Source: Kappaphycus alvarezii
Taxonomy: Eukaryota > Rhodophyta > Florideophyceae > Gigartinales > Solieriaceae
Length of the DNA stretch: 64,000 nucleotides
NCBI GenBank assembly: GCA_002205965.3
Contig: NADL03000740.1
Location: 372,001-436,000 of the forward strand
Reading direction: 5' to 3'
Both the position numbers and the translations under genes were made by a program. This document shows, piece after piece, positions 38,628 through 46,670 of the stretch (position 1 is its first letter; each line of letters opens with the position of its first letter). Below the pieces are notes generated by a model. The model searched no databases, was not told the origin of the DNA, and saw only the letters and a program-made list of their open reading frames with translations.

Positions 38628-38882
38628 CTACAAGGGAATTGCTGTCGAACCAGCACAAAGGGAAACCCTGGTCATTTCGAGGGGTGAAGGGGGTGGTGTC
38701 TGAATGCGGGCGTGCGCATTCACAAGGTCTGGATTGTTGAATGGAAACCTTGGGGAAGAAGACATGGCTGTGGATACTGTGGCTGAAGAGAACTGCGAAT
38801 GCTGAAGAAGATTGGGGGTTATATCTATAACCTCTAGACGGATCAGATGTCGATTGCTTTTGTCAATTGGGTCATTTGGCAA
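38628..38882 (-). other. Antisense open frame between RNase H and 3' LTR of copia element 2
   Basis: An 84-codon open frame on the strand opposite to the polyprotein, Ser/Pro/Thr-rich, inside the unusually long 3' non-polyprotein part of the element. Some plant LTR elements carry an antisense gene at this place. Whether this one was ever translated, or is a fragment of unrelated DNA caught by the element, cannot be told from one copy. Confidence 0.35.
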
Positions 38883-39129
38883 ACATTGCTGACATCAAAG
38901 CTGCAGTTTTTTTATTATTTTTCATGGTGCCGAAATATGTTCGTTCTGGACCAATAAGAAGGCGTTTGTATGGTGCACTGTACAGTACTGTACTTCACAT
39001 GGCAAACAGCTAATTTCAATTTAATCGACGTGCACACTTTTTATTTACGTTTCGTATTATTCAGTTCAAGGATTTCAATTAATTGGGCCTTTTACTGTAT
39101 AAGAACCGTTTCGGCCCAATCGGGTGGTA

Positions 39130-39513
39130 TGTTGTACAGTGTATACTGTACGAACGGTCTCGGCCAATCACAGGCCACGACTTATCTGACTTGGCAGATC
39201 CGATGATTTGTGCCTAAACAGCCAAGTGGCAATCCTACTGTACAGTATTGTGCTCCCGGTAATACAGTGGCTATTGTCTACTGTATCTGCTATTCTATAG
39301 CTATCGAACGGCTATATAATGAAGCCCCTGTCCGATCGGGGCGTGAAGAGAGAGGCAGTTTTTGGAGTCAGAGAGAAATATTGACCGTTTCTAGTGACTC
39401 CACCTACTAAAACCACCAAAATACGGGACTGCAACTGCATCCCAGGGGACCTTTGTACTCGTTCAATGTGCCTTCCTTTCCCGCTCCACCTCGCTGACAC
39501 TACGCATACTACA
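39130..39513 (+). repeat. 3' LTR of copia element 2
   Basis: 384 bp, the same length as the 5' LTR, ending ACTACA just before the TSD ATATG. The difference from the 5' LTR is a handful of substitutions and a somewhat larger number of one- to three-base indels. A short imperfect copy of part of the LTR (ACCGTTTCGGCCCAATCGGG) lies just upstream at 39104-39123. Confidence 0.95.
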
Positions 39514-39518
39514 ATATG

Positions 39519-39828
39519 TTTATTTACAGTTCCGTAAATTAGCTATTTTGCCCTTACTATTATTTTAGTCTACTTTTTCTATATTTCCTCTATCCAAGTC
39601 ATCTATTCACATTGGGTCAGGCATACTATTAGTGCTTGTTTTAGCCTAGGAGAATCGTGGTTATTTGAGAAACAAGTGTGCTAGAGAAATATATACGACA
39701 CCTGCTTGCCTATAAAAGGTCTCGCCGTCCTGTGTATCAAAGGAAAACCATCAACAATTTTATTTCAACCTTCTCAACTCCTCAGAGATATTTGCTCATT
39801 TGGATAAACTTTACTCATGATGTTTCTG
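39519..39828 (+). promoter_or_regulatory. Possible TATA-box promoter or solo LTR remnant
   Basis: The sequence CCTATAAAAGGT at 39709-39720 is an excellent TATA box, followed by a GC-richer stretch where transcription could start. No open frame follows. It lies just outside copia element 2, so it may belong to the sequence that element 2 entered, for example an old solo LTR. No second copy was found to prove that. Confidence 0.3.
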
Positions 39829-39975
39829 GAGTGTCCACCTGACCGTCTATAAAGTTTGGAACTAACTGGATGGTCAACATTGGTCACTTGCAGTTACTTA
39901 TGTAGAGTGTTCCCCGACTGACCGACTATCCAGTTAAGAGCTAACTGGATGGACCAAATCGGCCACGTGCAGTGG
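39829..39975. repeat. Direct duplication, about 76-bp unit, with internal palindrome
   Basis: Two diverged units start GAGTGTCCACCTGACC (39829) and GAGTGTTCCCCGACTGACC (39905). Both contain CTAACTGGATGG and a CACGTGCAG/CACTTGCAG word. The second unit contains a perfect inverted repeat, ATCCAGTTA-5 nt-TAACTGGAT (about 39927-39949). The duplication is old, as the units differ at many positions. Confidence 0.65.
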
Positions 39976-40287
39976 GTCCTACCCTAGCAAAGATGTATAC
40001 ATTTTTTGTCAGACTCTCCGCTAGTGCCGCCAGTATGCTTTTTTATCCCTTGAATTTTTGCGACATTTTGTTTAGTGAATTCCCTTCATTTATAGGTTGA
40101 ACACTGGTGAATGAAAAGTCCTTACCCCCGCACAATACTGCGCTGTTCAGTGATTGCAGACACTCTGCTGTACTACTACGTGCCATTCTGTTTTCAGTCG
40201 CGGGCACCCCATACAAGAAATACTACAGGTGTGACCTTTTTTGTTTTTACACTCCCAGATACACCTATAAGACACAACAATATGATG

Positions 40288-40429
40288 TTGGCTGGCCTCC
40301 AGCTAGTTTTCTAGCGTTTTGACGGCTTCCGCCAATCCTTTACATTGTAAGCTTTTACCCACAACACGACATCCCTTTGGGAACAACTGACTAATTATTC
40401 ATGGATTAAAAACACCCCAAATTTCCTCC
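40288..40429 (+). repeat. R2 dispersed repeat, copy 3
   Basis: Aligned over its whole length with the copy at 18796-18937, from GGCTGGCCTCCAGCTAGTTT to ATTAAAAACACCCCAAATTT. The upstream words GAATTCCCTTCA and AGGTTGAA at about 40078-40100 also recur upstream of copy 1 (about 18560-18580), so the full unit may be about 350-400 bp with a variable middle. A LINE tail insertion (40481-40553) lies 50 bp downstream. Confidence 0.75.
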
Positions 40430-40480
40430 ATATTAAGTTCATGAAAGGGGGTAAATTTTCCATCAAAACGCATGGAAAAG

Positions 40481-40553
40481 GGGGAAAGGTTTGGGTGTTT
40501 TACTCTTGGAAGATACATCCGATCTATCCCATGGTTTTCCAGAAAAAAGAAAA
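40481..40553 (-). mobile_element. LINE 3'-tail fragment (copy f), 73 bp, with 11-bp TSD
   Basis: On the minus strand it runs from CTGGAAAACCATGGGATAG to AGTAAAACACCCAAACCTTT and CCCCC. It is flanked by GCATGGAAAAG (40470-40480) and GCATGAAAAAG (40554-40564), an 11-bp TSD with one mismatch. Only the last part of the LINE 3' untranslated region was copied, as in copy b. Confidence 0.8.
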
Positions 40554-40788
40554 GCATGAAAAAGCGTTTGATTTTTTTAAAAATGGAGGAAAGATTCGAT
40601 CTTTGACAAGCTCTGTAATGGACTACACCAAAACCTTTTATTTGTTCAGCCGGCACATCTGCTTAGTACAGGTAAACGAACCCCGCGTGTCCCCCATTTT
40701 ATTTTGTCAATTTTTAAGGACAAAATCAAAAGTGTAGACATGGATTGGCCTATAGAAAAAGGACTCGCCCACTATTGCATACCTTAAT

Positions 40789-40820
40789 GGGGTAAATGGG
40801 GTGGTTTACTTTAGTTTCCT
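40789..40820 (-). repeat. Tail-like fragment of the LINE/R family
   Basis: On the minus strand: AAAGTAAACCACCCCATTTA followed by CCCC. This matches the common 3' tail, but no body upstream could be aligned with LINE, R2, R3 or R4. Confidence 0.4.
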
Positions 40821-40994
40821 GATAACAGGAATCCCAGACGAGGCCTGATTTGGGTAGCCACTTACATACCCTGAGAACTGAAAAAGTATGCATTAAATGG
40901 TTTCTACGGAAGTTCTCTCGAAAATACTCACTTTCAAATTGTGGCCTTAAGTGTCGCTCAAAACACCTTTCATCAAACAACTGGCGTTTTATTA

Positions 40995-41020
40995 ATGGGG
41001 TTAGTTTACTGCGAATGTTG
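40995..41020 (-). repeat. R4-type repeat fragment
   Basis: On the minus strand CATTCGCAGTAAACTAACCC and CATT, nearly the same as the R4 words at 18688-18740 and 45253-45290. The tail lacks the final TTTCCCC. Confidence 0.45.
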
Positions 41021-41189
41021 CAAAGGTTGTGAGTCCTATGGGCTTGTAATCAAACTATGTGGCAAGATTTACAATACAAACTAAAAGTACTCGGTACCGC
41101 ACAATAAAAGCCGATTGTCATTTATCAAAATTCGAATCCGATTGGTACAGGTCGATAACCCTTCGCGGTAAGCAGATAATTTGTGTACC

Positions 41190-41325
41190 CTGTTAGAGAT
41201 CGAACGAGTTACTTTCCCGTAAAAAGAACGTACAAAAGCCAAATAGAAGGCCTAGGTTAAGTGCCAAAGGCAACCGGTGCACTAAGCCGAGGGCATGTGC
41301 CTTACCAACTCATGAAGCTGTAGTA
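41190..41325 (-). repeat. tRNA-like relic, probably SINE-derived
   Basis: On the minus strand there is an A-box-like start (CATGAGTTGGTAAGGCACAT at about 41312-41293) and a B-box-like word CTCGTTCGATCTC (about 41209-41197). The spacing between them, about 100 bases, is too long for a plain tRNA. It would need an intron of some 40 bases, and the T-arm stem does not pair well. A decayed tRNA-derived SINE is the likelier explanation. No second copy was found in the window. Confidence 0.3.
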
Positions 41326-41329
41326 CAAA

Positions 41330-42448
41330 AAAGTTCGAAGCAGGTACTAGAAGACGTTATTTCTATCCTAAATTGCTGTCAGGCGGGGAAGTCAGTGTTT
41401 CTGATACTTCAAGCGATTCTAGGCCGAAAGTAAGGTGTATTTTTCTGCCGCTGGGTGGGGATACGGTAGCAACAGAATCGAGAGAATCGCCGTCTTGCAA
41501 ATGACTAAGCTCTCGACACTCATTCTGCTATTACAGTTTAGCTTTACTCTCGCATACTTGACGTCAACGAGGAAGCTAGGCATAGCAAACCGCTCTGACC
41601 ACTTTCAGAGATATGTAAAGCATTCTAATGGAAGAGCGAGGCTGCATTTTGGAACCTGCTATCATCATCTAGTCCATACCAACAAATGATGTGGTACATA
41701 CCGAGTTCGGTAGAGAAGAGGCATCAGAACGTTCGCCGGAGTGGACGTAGCACGCAGTCATCAGATTAATTGCTGTTAACTCACACAAAAAGTGTCCAAC
41801 AACACTCGAGGCATCTGGAACCAACCGCCAGTGCGTCTAAGCAGTAAATCGTCCAAGATTTCCCCTCCCGGACCTTCTGCAATGAACAGTTGTGGCTCTA
41901 GGATCCTCTCAGCCCTGCTACGTTGGGACCAGCGTATTGTATGAGATTATCGCATGATCGCGGTTGAGGCATTTTTTCCAGAAAACACTGGGAACAAATT
42001 TGGTTGTGTCAACTTCCAACAAGAAACAGAGTTGCGCATGTAAACAAGCTCTATATAGTGGTGGACGGTCTGCAATTATTCAGAGGCCTCCACTGGTACA
42101 ACGTAAGGATAGTCAGGTTCTCTGCGGGTAATATCATGTGATTTTTTGAATAAAGTTTTGCTCAAATTGGCACGTCAAAGAAAAGTAGAATGACCCCGAC
42201 ACTGTCTCCTCCTTTACTGTTCATACCGTAAACCTGTGGCTCCATCAGCTGACACCATTGGTTGAGGTCAACGCCTCATTGACTACCATTTCATCACTAG
42301 GCAGAACAAACAGTCCTGTATATGTTATAAGAATGGCATGGACCCTCTACCTGAAGCATCACAAGAAGTGCTCCCAGTGCCAGAGTGGACCTGGCAGAAT
42401 GCCACGTAGAGAAATGCCAACTACCAACGCTCCACCTAAAATGTTATG
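41330..42448. other. Unassigned DNA
   Basis: No recognised feature. The + strand frame at 41435-41689 (84 codons) has one hydrophobic segment (STLILLLQFSFTLAYL) that could look like a signal or membrane segment, but there is no supporting context. Around 42190-42440 the minus strand reads in a protein-like way with stops at possible Trp positions and may join the coding-like region at 42640-43807. Confidence 0.3.
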
Positions 42449-42533
42449 AGGGGTAATTTGGGGTGCTGTAACATTTGAAAGATATGGTCGGTTGTGGCAC
42501 AGAATATCCTGGAGGATGACCAGTAGTACCCCT
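42449..42533 (-). repeat. R3 dispersed repeat, copy 1, 85 bp
   Basis: On the + strand from AGGGGTAATTTGGGGTGC through ACATTTGAAAGATATGGTCG to AGTAGTACCCCT. On the minus strand the end is CAGCACCCCAAATTACCCC, the family tail. It is the most diverged of the three copies, and no clear TSD is left. The ends AGGGGTA...TACCCCT are inverted, which would also fit a tiny MITE. Confidence 0.7.
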
Positions 42534-42639
42534 TAATTTTCTCCAAAAAGCTGGCTCAAGGCCGGCCAATGATATGATGTTCGCAGTAAAGTTTCTATGA
42601 TACTGTACTTTAGATGCTCTCTTCTGATGTTGGTAATTT

Positions 42640-43807
42640 TTTGATCTGCAAATAAATTCTTTCCGACATATGCCTGCCAACTTTGCTGAAGTCTTTTGAC
42701 AGATTTCCTACAATATTTTGTTTGTTATCCTGCGTTATTCCGTAGAACTTGTCACCATTGGTGATTCATCAAGTTTACAAGGAGCAATTATAATATCTGA
42801 TATCATACCGTTACTGATTACTGTTCTTGTGACATTTATGAATTCAACTAGTGTGGAGACTCTGCTATCCTGCTGGACGAACACTTCAATGAACCTGGGG
42901 TTCTGCAAAATATTGCCCACTTCAGCACAATACCGTACAGTACAGTACGGCGCGCAATGATTTCTGCTATACATACTGTACAGTACAAAAAAGAACTTCC
43001 GCGATAGATTTATGTTCATAGGTGCAAGTCCAGGTAATTTGCTTGAGGGCATTGTTGTTGAAAAGAATAATCGGTGCATTTTTTTATTACTTTAATTTAT
43101 TTCGGCACCCGTGCTCTCCAGTATGACATAAAATGAATAACTTCTCAAATTGAAAAAATCATCCAAAAGGAACGCTAAGGCCTTGTCATGGTGGCGAGAA
43201 GGCCAAGTTTGTCTCATCGCTGCTCACTGTTACATCTGACGTAAATGTCCTCCAAATCTGGTTTAGAAAGTTGCATAGAACACCATTCTTTTTGTAAACG
43301 ACTTGTATTGACTCTCGATTTTGTACTGTACAACTCACTTAAGAGGTATAACGAATTTCTTGCGTCCCGGCCTTGCTGGCACTGTCTCTGAAGTCCTCAA
43401 GGATCAACAGTTTCACAGTGATTCCCCTGGACTGTTTTATTTTGTTTTGTGAAAACTTTTTTTGGAGTTGGTAACACTGTCGAGCAAGACTGTACTGAGG
43501 TACATACTGTACCAGTACACATTCGGCAGACTTGATTTGCAACCTGATTTCCACATTTTGTTGAAATCGATCCCGCACTCGTAATTTTCAACTGCTCGTT
43601 GTTCTGCACAGATAGATTTGCAACATCACCAGAAATGTTCTTCACAGCGACGGGCTCATAGGCTGTGAAAATAGCTCTAGGTGGTCTGCTTGTTAGTTGC
43701 GAAGGGTCTGCACCCGCGACAAGACTCCTCTGGATCAGTACAGAAGTAAAATCAGCCCTCTGAACTCTCGCATCAAGCTCCCCCCCCTTTTTCCCCTCGT
43801 CTAACAA
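42640..43807 (-). other. Unassigned minus-strand coding-like region, possibly a broken host gene
   Basis: From right to left the minus strand has an open frame of 136 codons (43807-43397), a frame ending LILEDFRDSASKAGTQEIRY (43578-43339), a stretch reading GVLCNFLNQIWRTF and SSDETNLAFSPP with TGA at two probable Trp positions (about 43290-43130), and a 114-codon frame (43079-42735) containing NPRFIEVFVQQDSRVSTLVE. The pieces are in different frames. I recognise no domain. The words GTACAGTACAGTACGG and TACTGTACAGTAC at about 42930-42985 sit in the middle and are probably intronic or inserted. It may be a multi-exon gene, intact or decayed, or an unknown transposon. Confidence 0.35.
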
Positions 43808-43841
43808 GAATGCATGTCTAAAATGAATGCATGTCTAAAAT
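43808..43841. repeat. Perfect 17-bp tandem duplication
   Basis: GAATGCATGTCTAAAAT occurs twice in direct tandem. Being perfect, it is recent. Confidence 0.9.
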
Positions 43842-44027
43842 GCACAGATGATCTTGATTTTAATTTCAATTCGCTTGAGTGTTCATTCATCTATCATATA
43901 AGATCCTCTAGGCGCACTCGGATTTAGAAAGAAGAAAATCTCTAATTTTGGAACTGCTTCGACAAATGGAGTAACTTTATGGCATCAGTAACAGCAAACA
44001 CAATTTTTATAAATTGCTCCTGTGCTA

Positions 44028-44120
44028 ATTTAAGAGGTATTACTGGTCACCCTGTAGGATACCCCGGGCCACAAACGGCCATATCTTTCAAATATTGAAT
44101 CACCCCACATTTCCCCCTCT
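44028..44120 (+). repeat. R3 dispersed repeat, copy 2, 93 bp, with 7-bp TSD
   Basis: Runs from ATTTAAGAGGTATTACTGG through GGCCATATCTTTCAAATATT to CACCCCACATTTCCCCCTCT. It is flanked by TGTGCTA at 44021-44027 and 44121-44127, a perfect 7-bp TSD. The middle (GGATACCCCGGGCCACAAAC) matches the 3' untranslated region of LINE copy e in part. All three R3 copies begin at the same 5' position, which argues for a defined unit rather than random truncation. Confidence 0.82.
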
Positions 44121-44454
44121 TGTGCTAGTACGGTATCTTAGAATCACAGTACTGTACATGTAAACCTGAAGTACAAAAGTACAAGAATCAAAATCATGGC
44201 TAGATCTACAGTGCCGTCTCTTGAGCGATTAAAGATTTGTCTTCTACGAGCGGAGCGATTCCGTTCAGTGTTGAAGCGAGAGGTTATCAATGGAATTTAG
44301 GTACGGATCGAATGGATCTAAAACTAAGGCAACGAAATGAAAATAGAACCATGAGGCGAACCGACATATGAAATTGTCCAAACATGTACAGTATCAGAGG
44401 CTTCCGAAACGCAAATTAAAGTTTAGACGAAACATGGTCTTCTACTAAGAACTT

Positions 44455-44698
44455 GGCCGTGAAGGCAATGGAGCCCTACGGAAACATTCGGGGGGGGGTG
44501 ATCCAAAGGCACGCTGCAGCAGCGGTCATGTCTAATGCGACCTGCTTGACGACTGGCCTTAAGGCGGCCTTTTGGGGAGCGTAGTTCTTCCCCATTACTG
44601 TGTCGGCATGCCCTTTTGATTCGATTGTGGTTGTCTGGAAATCTTTAGGATAGATCGAATGCATGTCCCAAGAATAAAGCACCCAAGCCGCTCCATCT
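44455..44698 (+). mobile_element. LINE 3'-end fragment (copy g) with 10-bp TSD
   Basis: Sense is the + strand. The coding end reads AVKAMEPYGNIRGGVIQRHA and AAAVMSNATCLTTGLKAAF, then a stop, followed by the 3' untranslated region (CCCCATTACTGTGTCGGC, GATTGTGGTTGTCTGGAAAT) and a diverged tail AATAAAGCACCCAAGCCGCT. It is flanked by CTAAGAACTT (44445-44454) and CTAAGGACTT (44699-44708), a 10-bp TSD with one mismatch. The coding end aligns with that of copies c and e over about 45 residues. Confidence 0.8.
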
Positions 44699-45252
44699 CT
44701 AAGGACTTAGACAAGCTTCTAACAATTGAGATGCAACTTCAATACTTCTCGTCAGTGGATCTCACATTCTGACCTTTTTGGTGAAAAGCCACTACAGGTG
44801 TACCTCGATAACTGTTTGGACAGATTTTCTTGTCTGAACACCGAAGATGATGTCATCACTGACGACTTTTGAAGTACTGCAGTAGAAAATTCAAAGAAAA
44901 AATCGCACTCCCATGCAAAAGGATAAATTTTCATTCCAGAAGCGAGCTCAACATTTATTCTGAAAGAAGTCACATCGACAATGAAACTGCTATAGTGTGG
45001 ACCATAAGAGTGCGTAGAGTATTTCTTCCAAGTTTGATGGGCGTGACCAGTGCGACGAATTCAATTTTATATGATGAATTCCAGACTTTCCTTACAGGAA
45101 AGTATTCTTTTGGGAAAGAACACTTGAGAGGGTGGAGGTAATCTCTTGCTCCTAGTAGCGAGGTTCAAAGCGAGGCTTCCAATTTCTCAGCATAGACACC
45201 AATTTGGGTATAGTTTGAGTCATATGCCACCCCTGAAAATGTAGGGTGGGGT

Positions 45253-45290
45253 GGGGAAACGAGTGGGGTTAATTTAATGCGAGTGAAAAC
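45253..45290 (-). repeat. R4-type repeat, 3' tail
   Basis: On the minus strand TTCACTCGCATTAAATTAAC, then CCCACTCGTTTCCCCAC. It shares the body word with 18688-18740 and 40995-41020 and the TTTCCCC end with the LINE tail. Confidence 0.5.
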
Positions 45291-45765
45291 TGGATGTGAT
45301 AACTTAATAGCATTAGTTTGACGGGTGTCCGCTGCGGGATCGGACTATTTAAGCTGGTTCTGAGCTAACCGTTGAAATCGCACCGAGCACTATTATTTAA
45401 AAGTGTGATATGGTCCGCTACGGGGCGAGAAGCGAGCCACAGGAACAGCTACCATCCATCCCGAATGGGGTGCTAAACTGTGGTGTTTTTTCGACAATTG
45501 CGCTCAATTGAGAGACCTTTTGTCAAACAATAGAGGAACATGGTCTTTACTCTATGTGAAAACCGATCCCCGGAGCGCTCCCAACCTCTGTTCTGCTAGC
45601 AGTACACTTGTGATAATCCCTTGGAAAGCATAGTGACCGATCTGCTTAAGACCTTTCTGGCACAAATAAATTCGGAACAATCTGAAAACACGCGTCTCAT
45701 CCCATCAGCTGCAACAAGATGGAAAGCGGCAAGCTGCAATGGTCACTTAACTTGTTTCATAGATT

Positions 45766-45882
45766 ACAGGGGAAAGGTTTGGGTGTTTTACTCTTGGAAG
45801 ATATATCCGGTCTATCCCATGGTTTTCAAGACAATCGCAATCAACTCAAAAAGGTATATCGACACAGTAATGGGGAAGGAAC
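45766..45882 (-). mobile_element. LINE 3'-end fragment (copy h), 117 bp, with perfect 11-bp TSD
   Basis: On the minus strand from GTTCCTTCCCCATTACTGTG through the 3' untranslated region to CACCCAAACCTTTCCCCTGT. Perfect direct repeats TTTCATAGATT flank it at 45755-45765 and 45883-45893. This copy fixes the exact 3' end of the family (...TTTCCCCTGT) and is probably the most recent insertion. No coding sequence is included. Confidence 0.87.
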
Positions 45883-45893
45883 TTTCATAGATT

Positions 45894-46121
45894 TTACGCG
45901 GAGATCAGGCATGAGCCTCGTCTCGAGGGCAGGCGGTGGGGTATGTGCACAGTTTTTGGTGATGCCGCGTGATTATTGTATAATGTAGAACAGACGCCGA
46001 GACAAGTGTAGGAGATTCTTGAATTCAGCGAGGGGTGCTTCCCTCGAAGATCGGCTGTAAAATTACAAAGATCATGAAGAGCCTGAAGTCCGGTTGATCC
46101 AATTTGTTTGCAGATGTCAAT
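45894..46121. other. Unassigned spacer
   Basis: No supported feature between the LINE fragment and the 5S-like sequence. Confidence 0.35.
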
Positions 46122-46236
46122 GGCGGTAGGTCAATACCATCGGAACTAAACTGTATCGCGTAGTATTCCCATTTCCCCGCTCGGCCCGGGTAAGTACTGA
46201 GAGACCTCCGCCCGCCTGGTAGCGGTGTGGCCCGGA
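46122..46236 (+). pseudogene. 5S rRNA-like relic
   Basis: About 115 bases that follow the 5S rRNA layout in order: GGTAGGTCAATACCATCGGA near the start (compare GGCCATACCA), ACTAAACTGTATC, a GCTCGGCCCGGGTAAGTACT core (compare the A box and GGTTAGTACT), AGACCTCCG and CGCCTGGTAGCGGTGTGG (compare GACC.CCTGGGAA.ACC.GGTG). The stretch between GTACTGAG and AGACC lacks about five bases of the usual GGATGGG, and the AAGTTAAGC loop is replaced, so it is not a working gene. It could be a 5S pseudogene or the head of a 5S-derived SINE. No second copy was seen in the window. Confidence 0.5.
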
Positions 46237-46316
46237 GTGAGCACTAACAATGGTCACCTCAAATTCCTGTGCGGAGGGCGAGGCGAGAATAGAGGGTCGT
46301 CGATAAAGAGGTGCAG

Positions 46317-46670
46317 TCTGGAACGAAATGATCCTTCACAGCAAGCGACCAAGCTGTACATGCTTACGAAGGTCAAGACTACAGCACGGTACGCATCCGG
46401 GATGGAAACTGGACAGAGTAGGTATGATGTGCCGGCAACAGTCAATTTGCACGTAACCAATATATTACTTAGGTTGGTGAGAGGAGTACCCTCCACGCAG
46501 GCGCGCAAACCTGTGGAATCTACCAGAAGATGTTTGTGGAGGCACAATAGTTATAGGGGCGACGTTCGACCGCAATACGCTAGCGACAGAGAAGAGAGGG
46601 GCAGATCGACTCCAGTAAATTGTCTTTACTATCGCAGGAAAACAACCCGTTCAAGCGCAAAACTTTGATA
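46317..46670 (+). repeat. 5' LTR of copia element 3
   Basis: 354 bp, from TCTGGAACGAAATGATCC to GCGCAAAACTTTGATA, matched at 51161-51511. Its start and end were set by the TSD TGCAG and by the limit of similarity to the other LTR. Confidence 0.9.

Larger units (their letters stand above)
32754..39513 (+). mobile_element. Ty1/copia retrotransposon 2 (GalEa-like), full length but broken
   Basis: Structurally complete LTR element of 6,760 bp with both LTRs, a primer-binding site and a 5-bp TSD ATATG (32749-32753 and 39514-39518). Parts on the + strand: gag region about 33,150-34,480, protease about 34,500-34,900, integrase about 35,050-36,100, reverse transcriptase about 36,380-37,150, RNase H about 37,440-37,900. 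The gene order is copia. The reverse transcriptase and RNase H wording is like the GalEa-type copia elements I know from marine animals and red algae (PyRE1G1-like); that placement is from memory. About 1.2 kb separates RNase H from the 3' LTR and contains an open frame on the opposite strand (38628-38882). The polyprotein is broken in roughly fifteen or more places. The LTRs are about 95-96% alike by eye, so insertion is fairly recent compared with element 3. Confidence 0.95.

Noticed and set aside
41190-41325. Functional intron-containing tRNA gene
   Set aside because: The T-arm stem does not pair and the acceptor stem cannot be closed, so it is listed only as a tRNA-like relic.
42449-42533. 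R3 as a classical MITE with terminal inverted repeats
   Set aside because: The inverted ends are only 5-7 bp and not constant between copies. The 3' tail is shared with a LINE, which favours retroposition. It is kept as an alternative, not as the call.
42444-42680. Minus frame with SLAGLEPAF, suggesting another tRNA-type SINE
   Set aside because: No A box at the right spacing and no second copy. Part of the frame is repeat R3.
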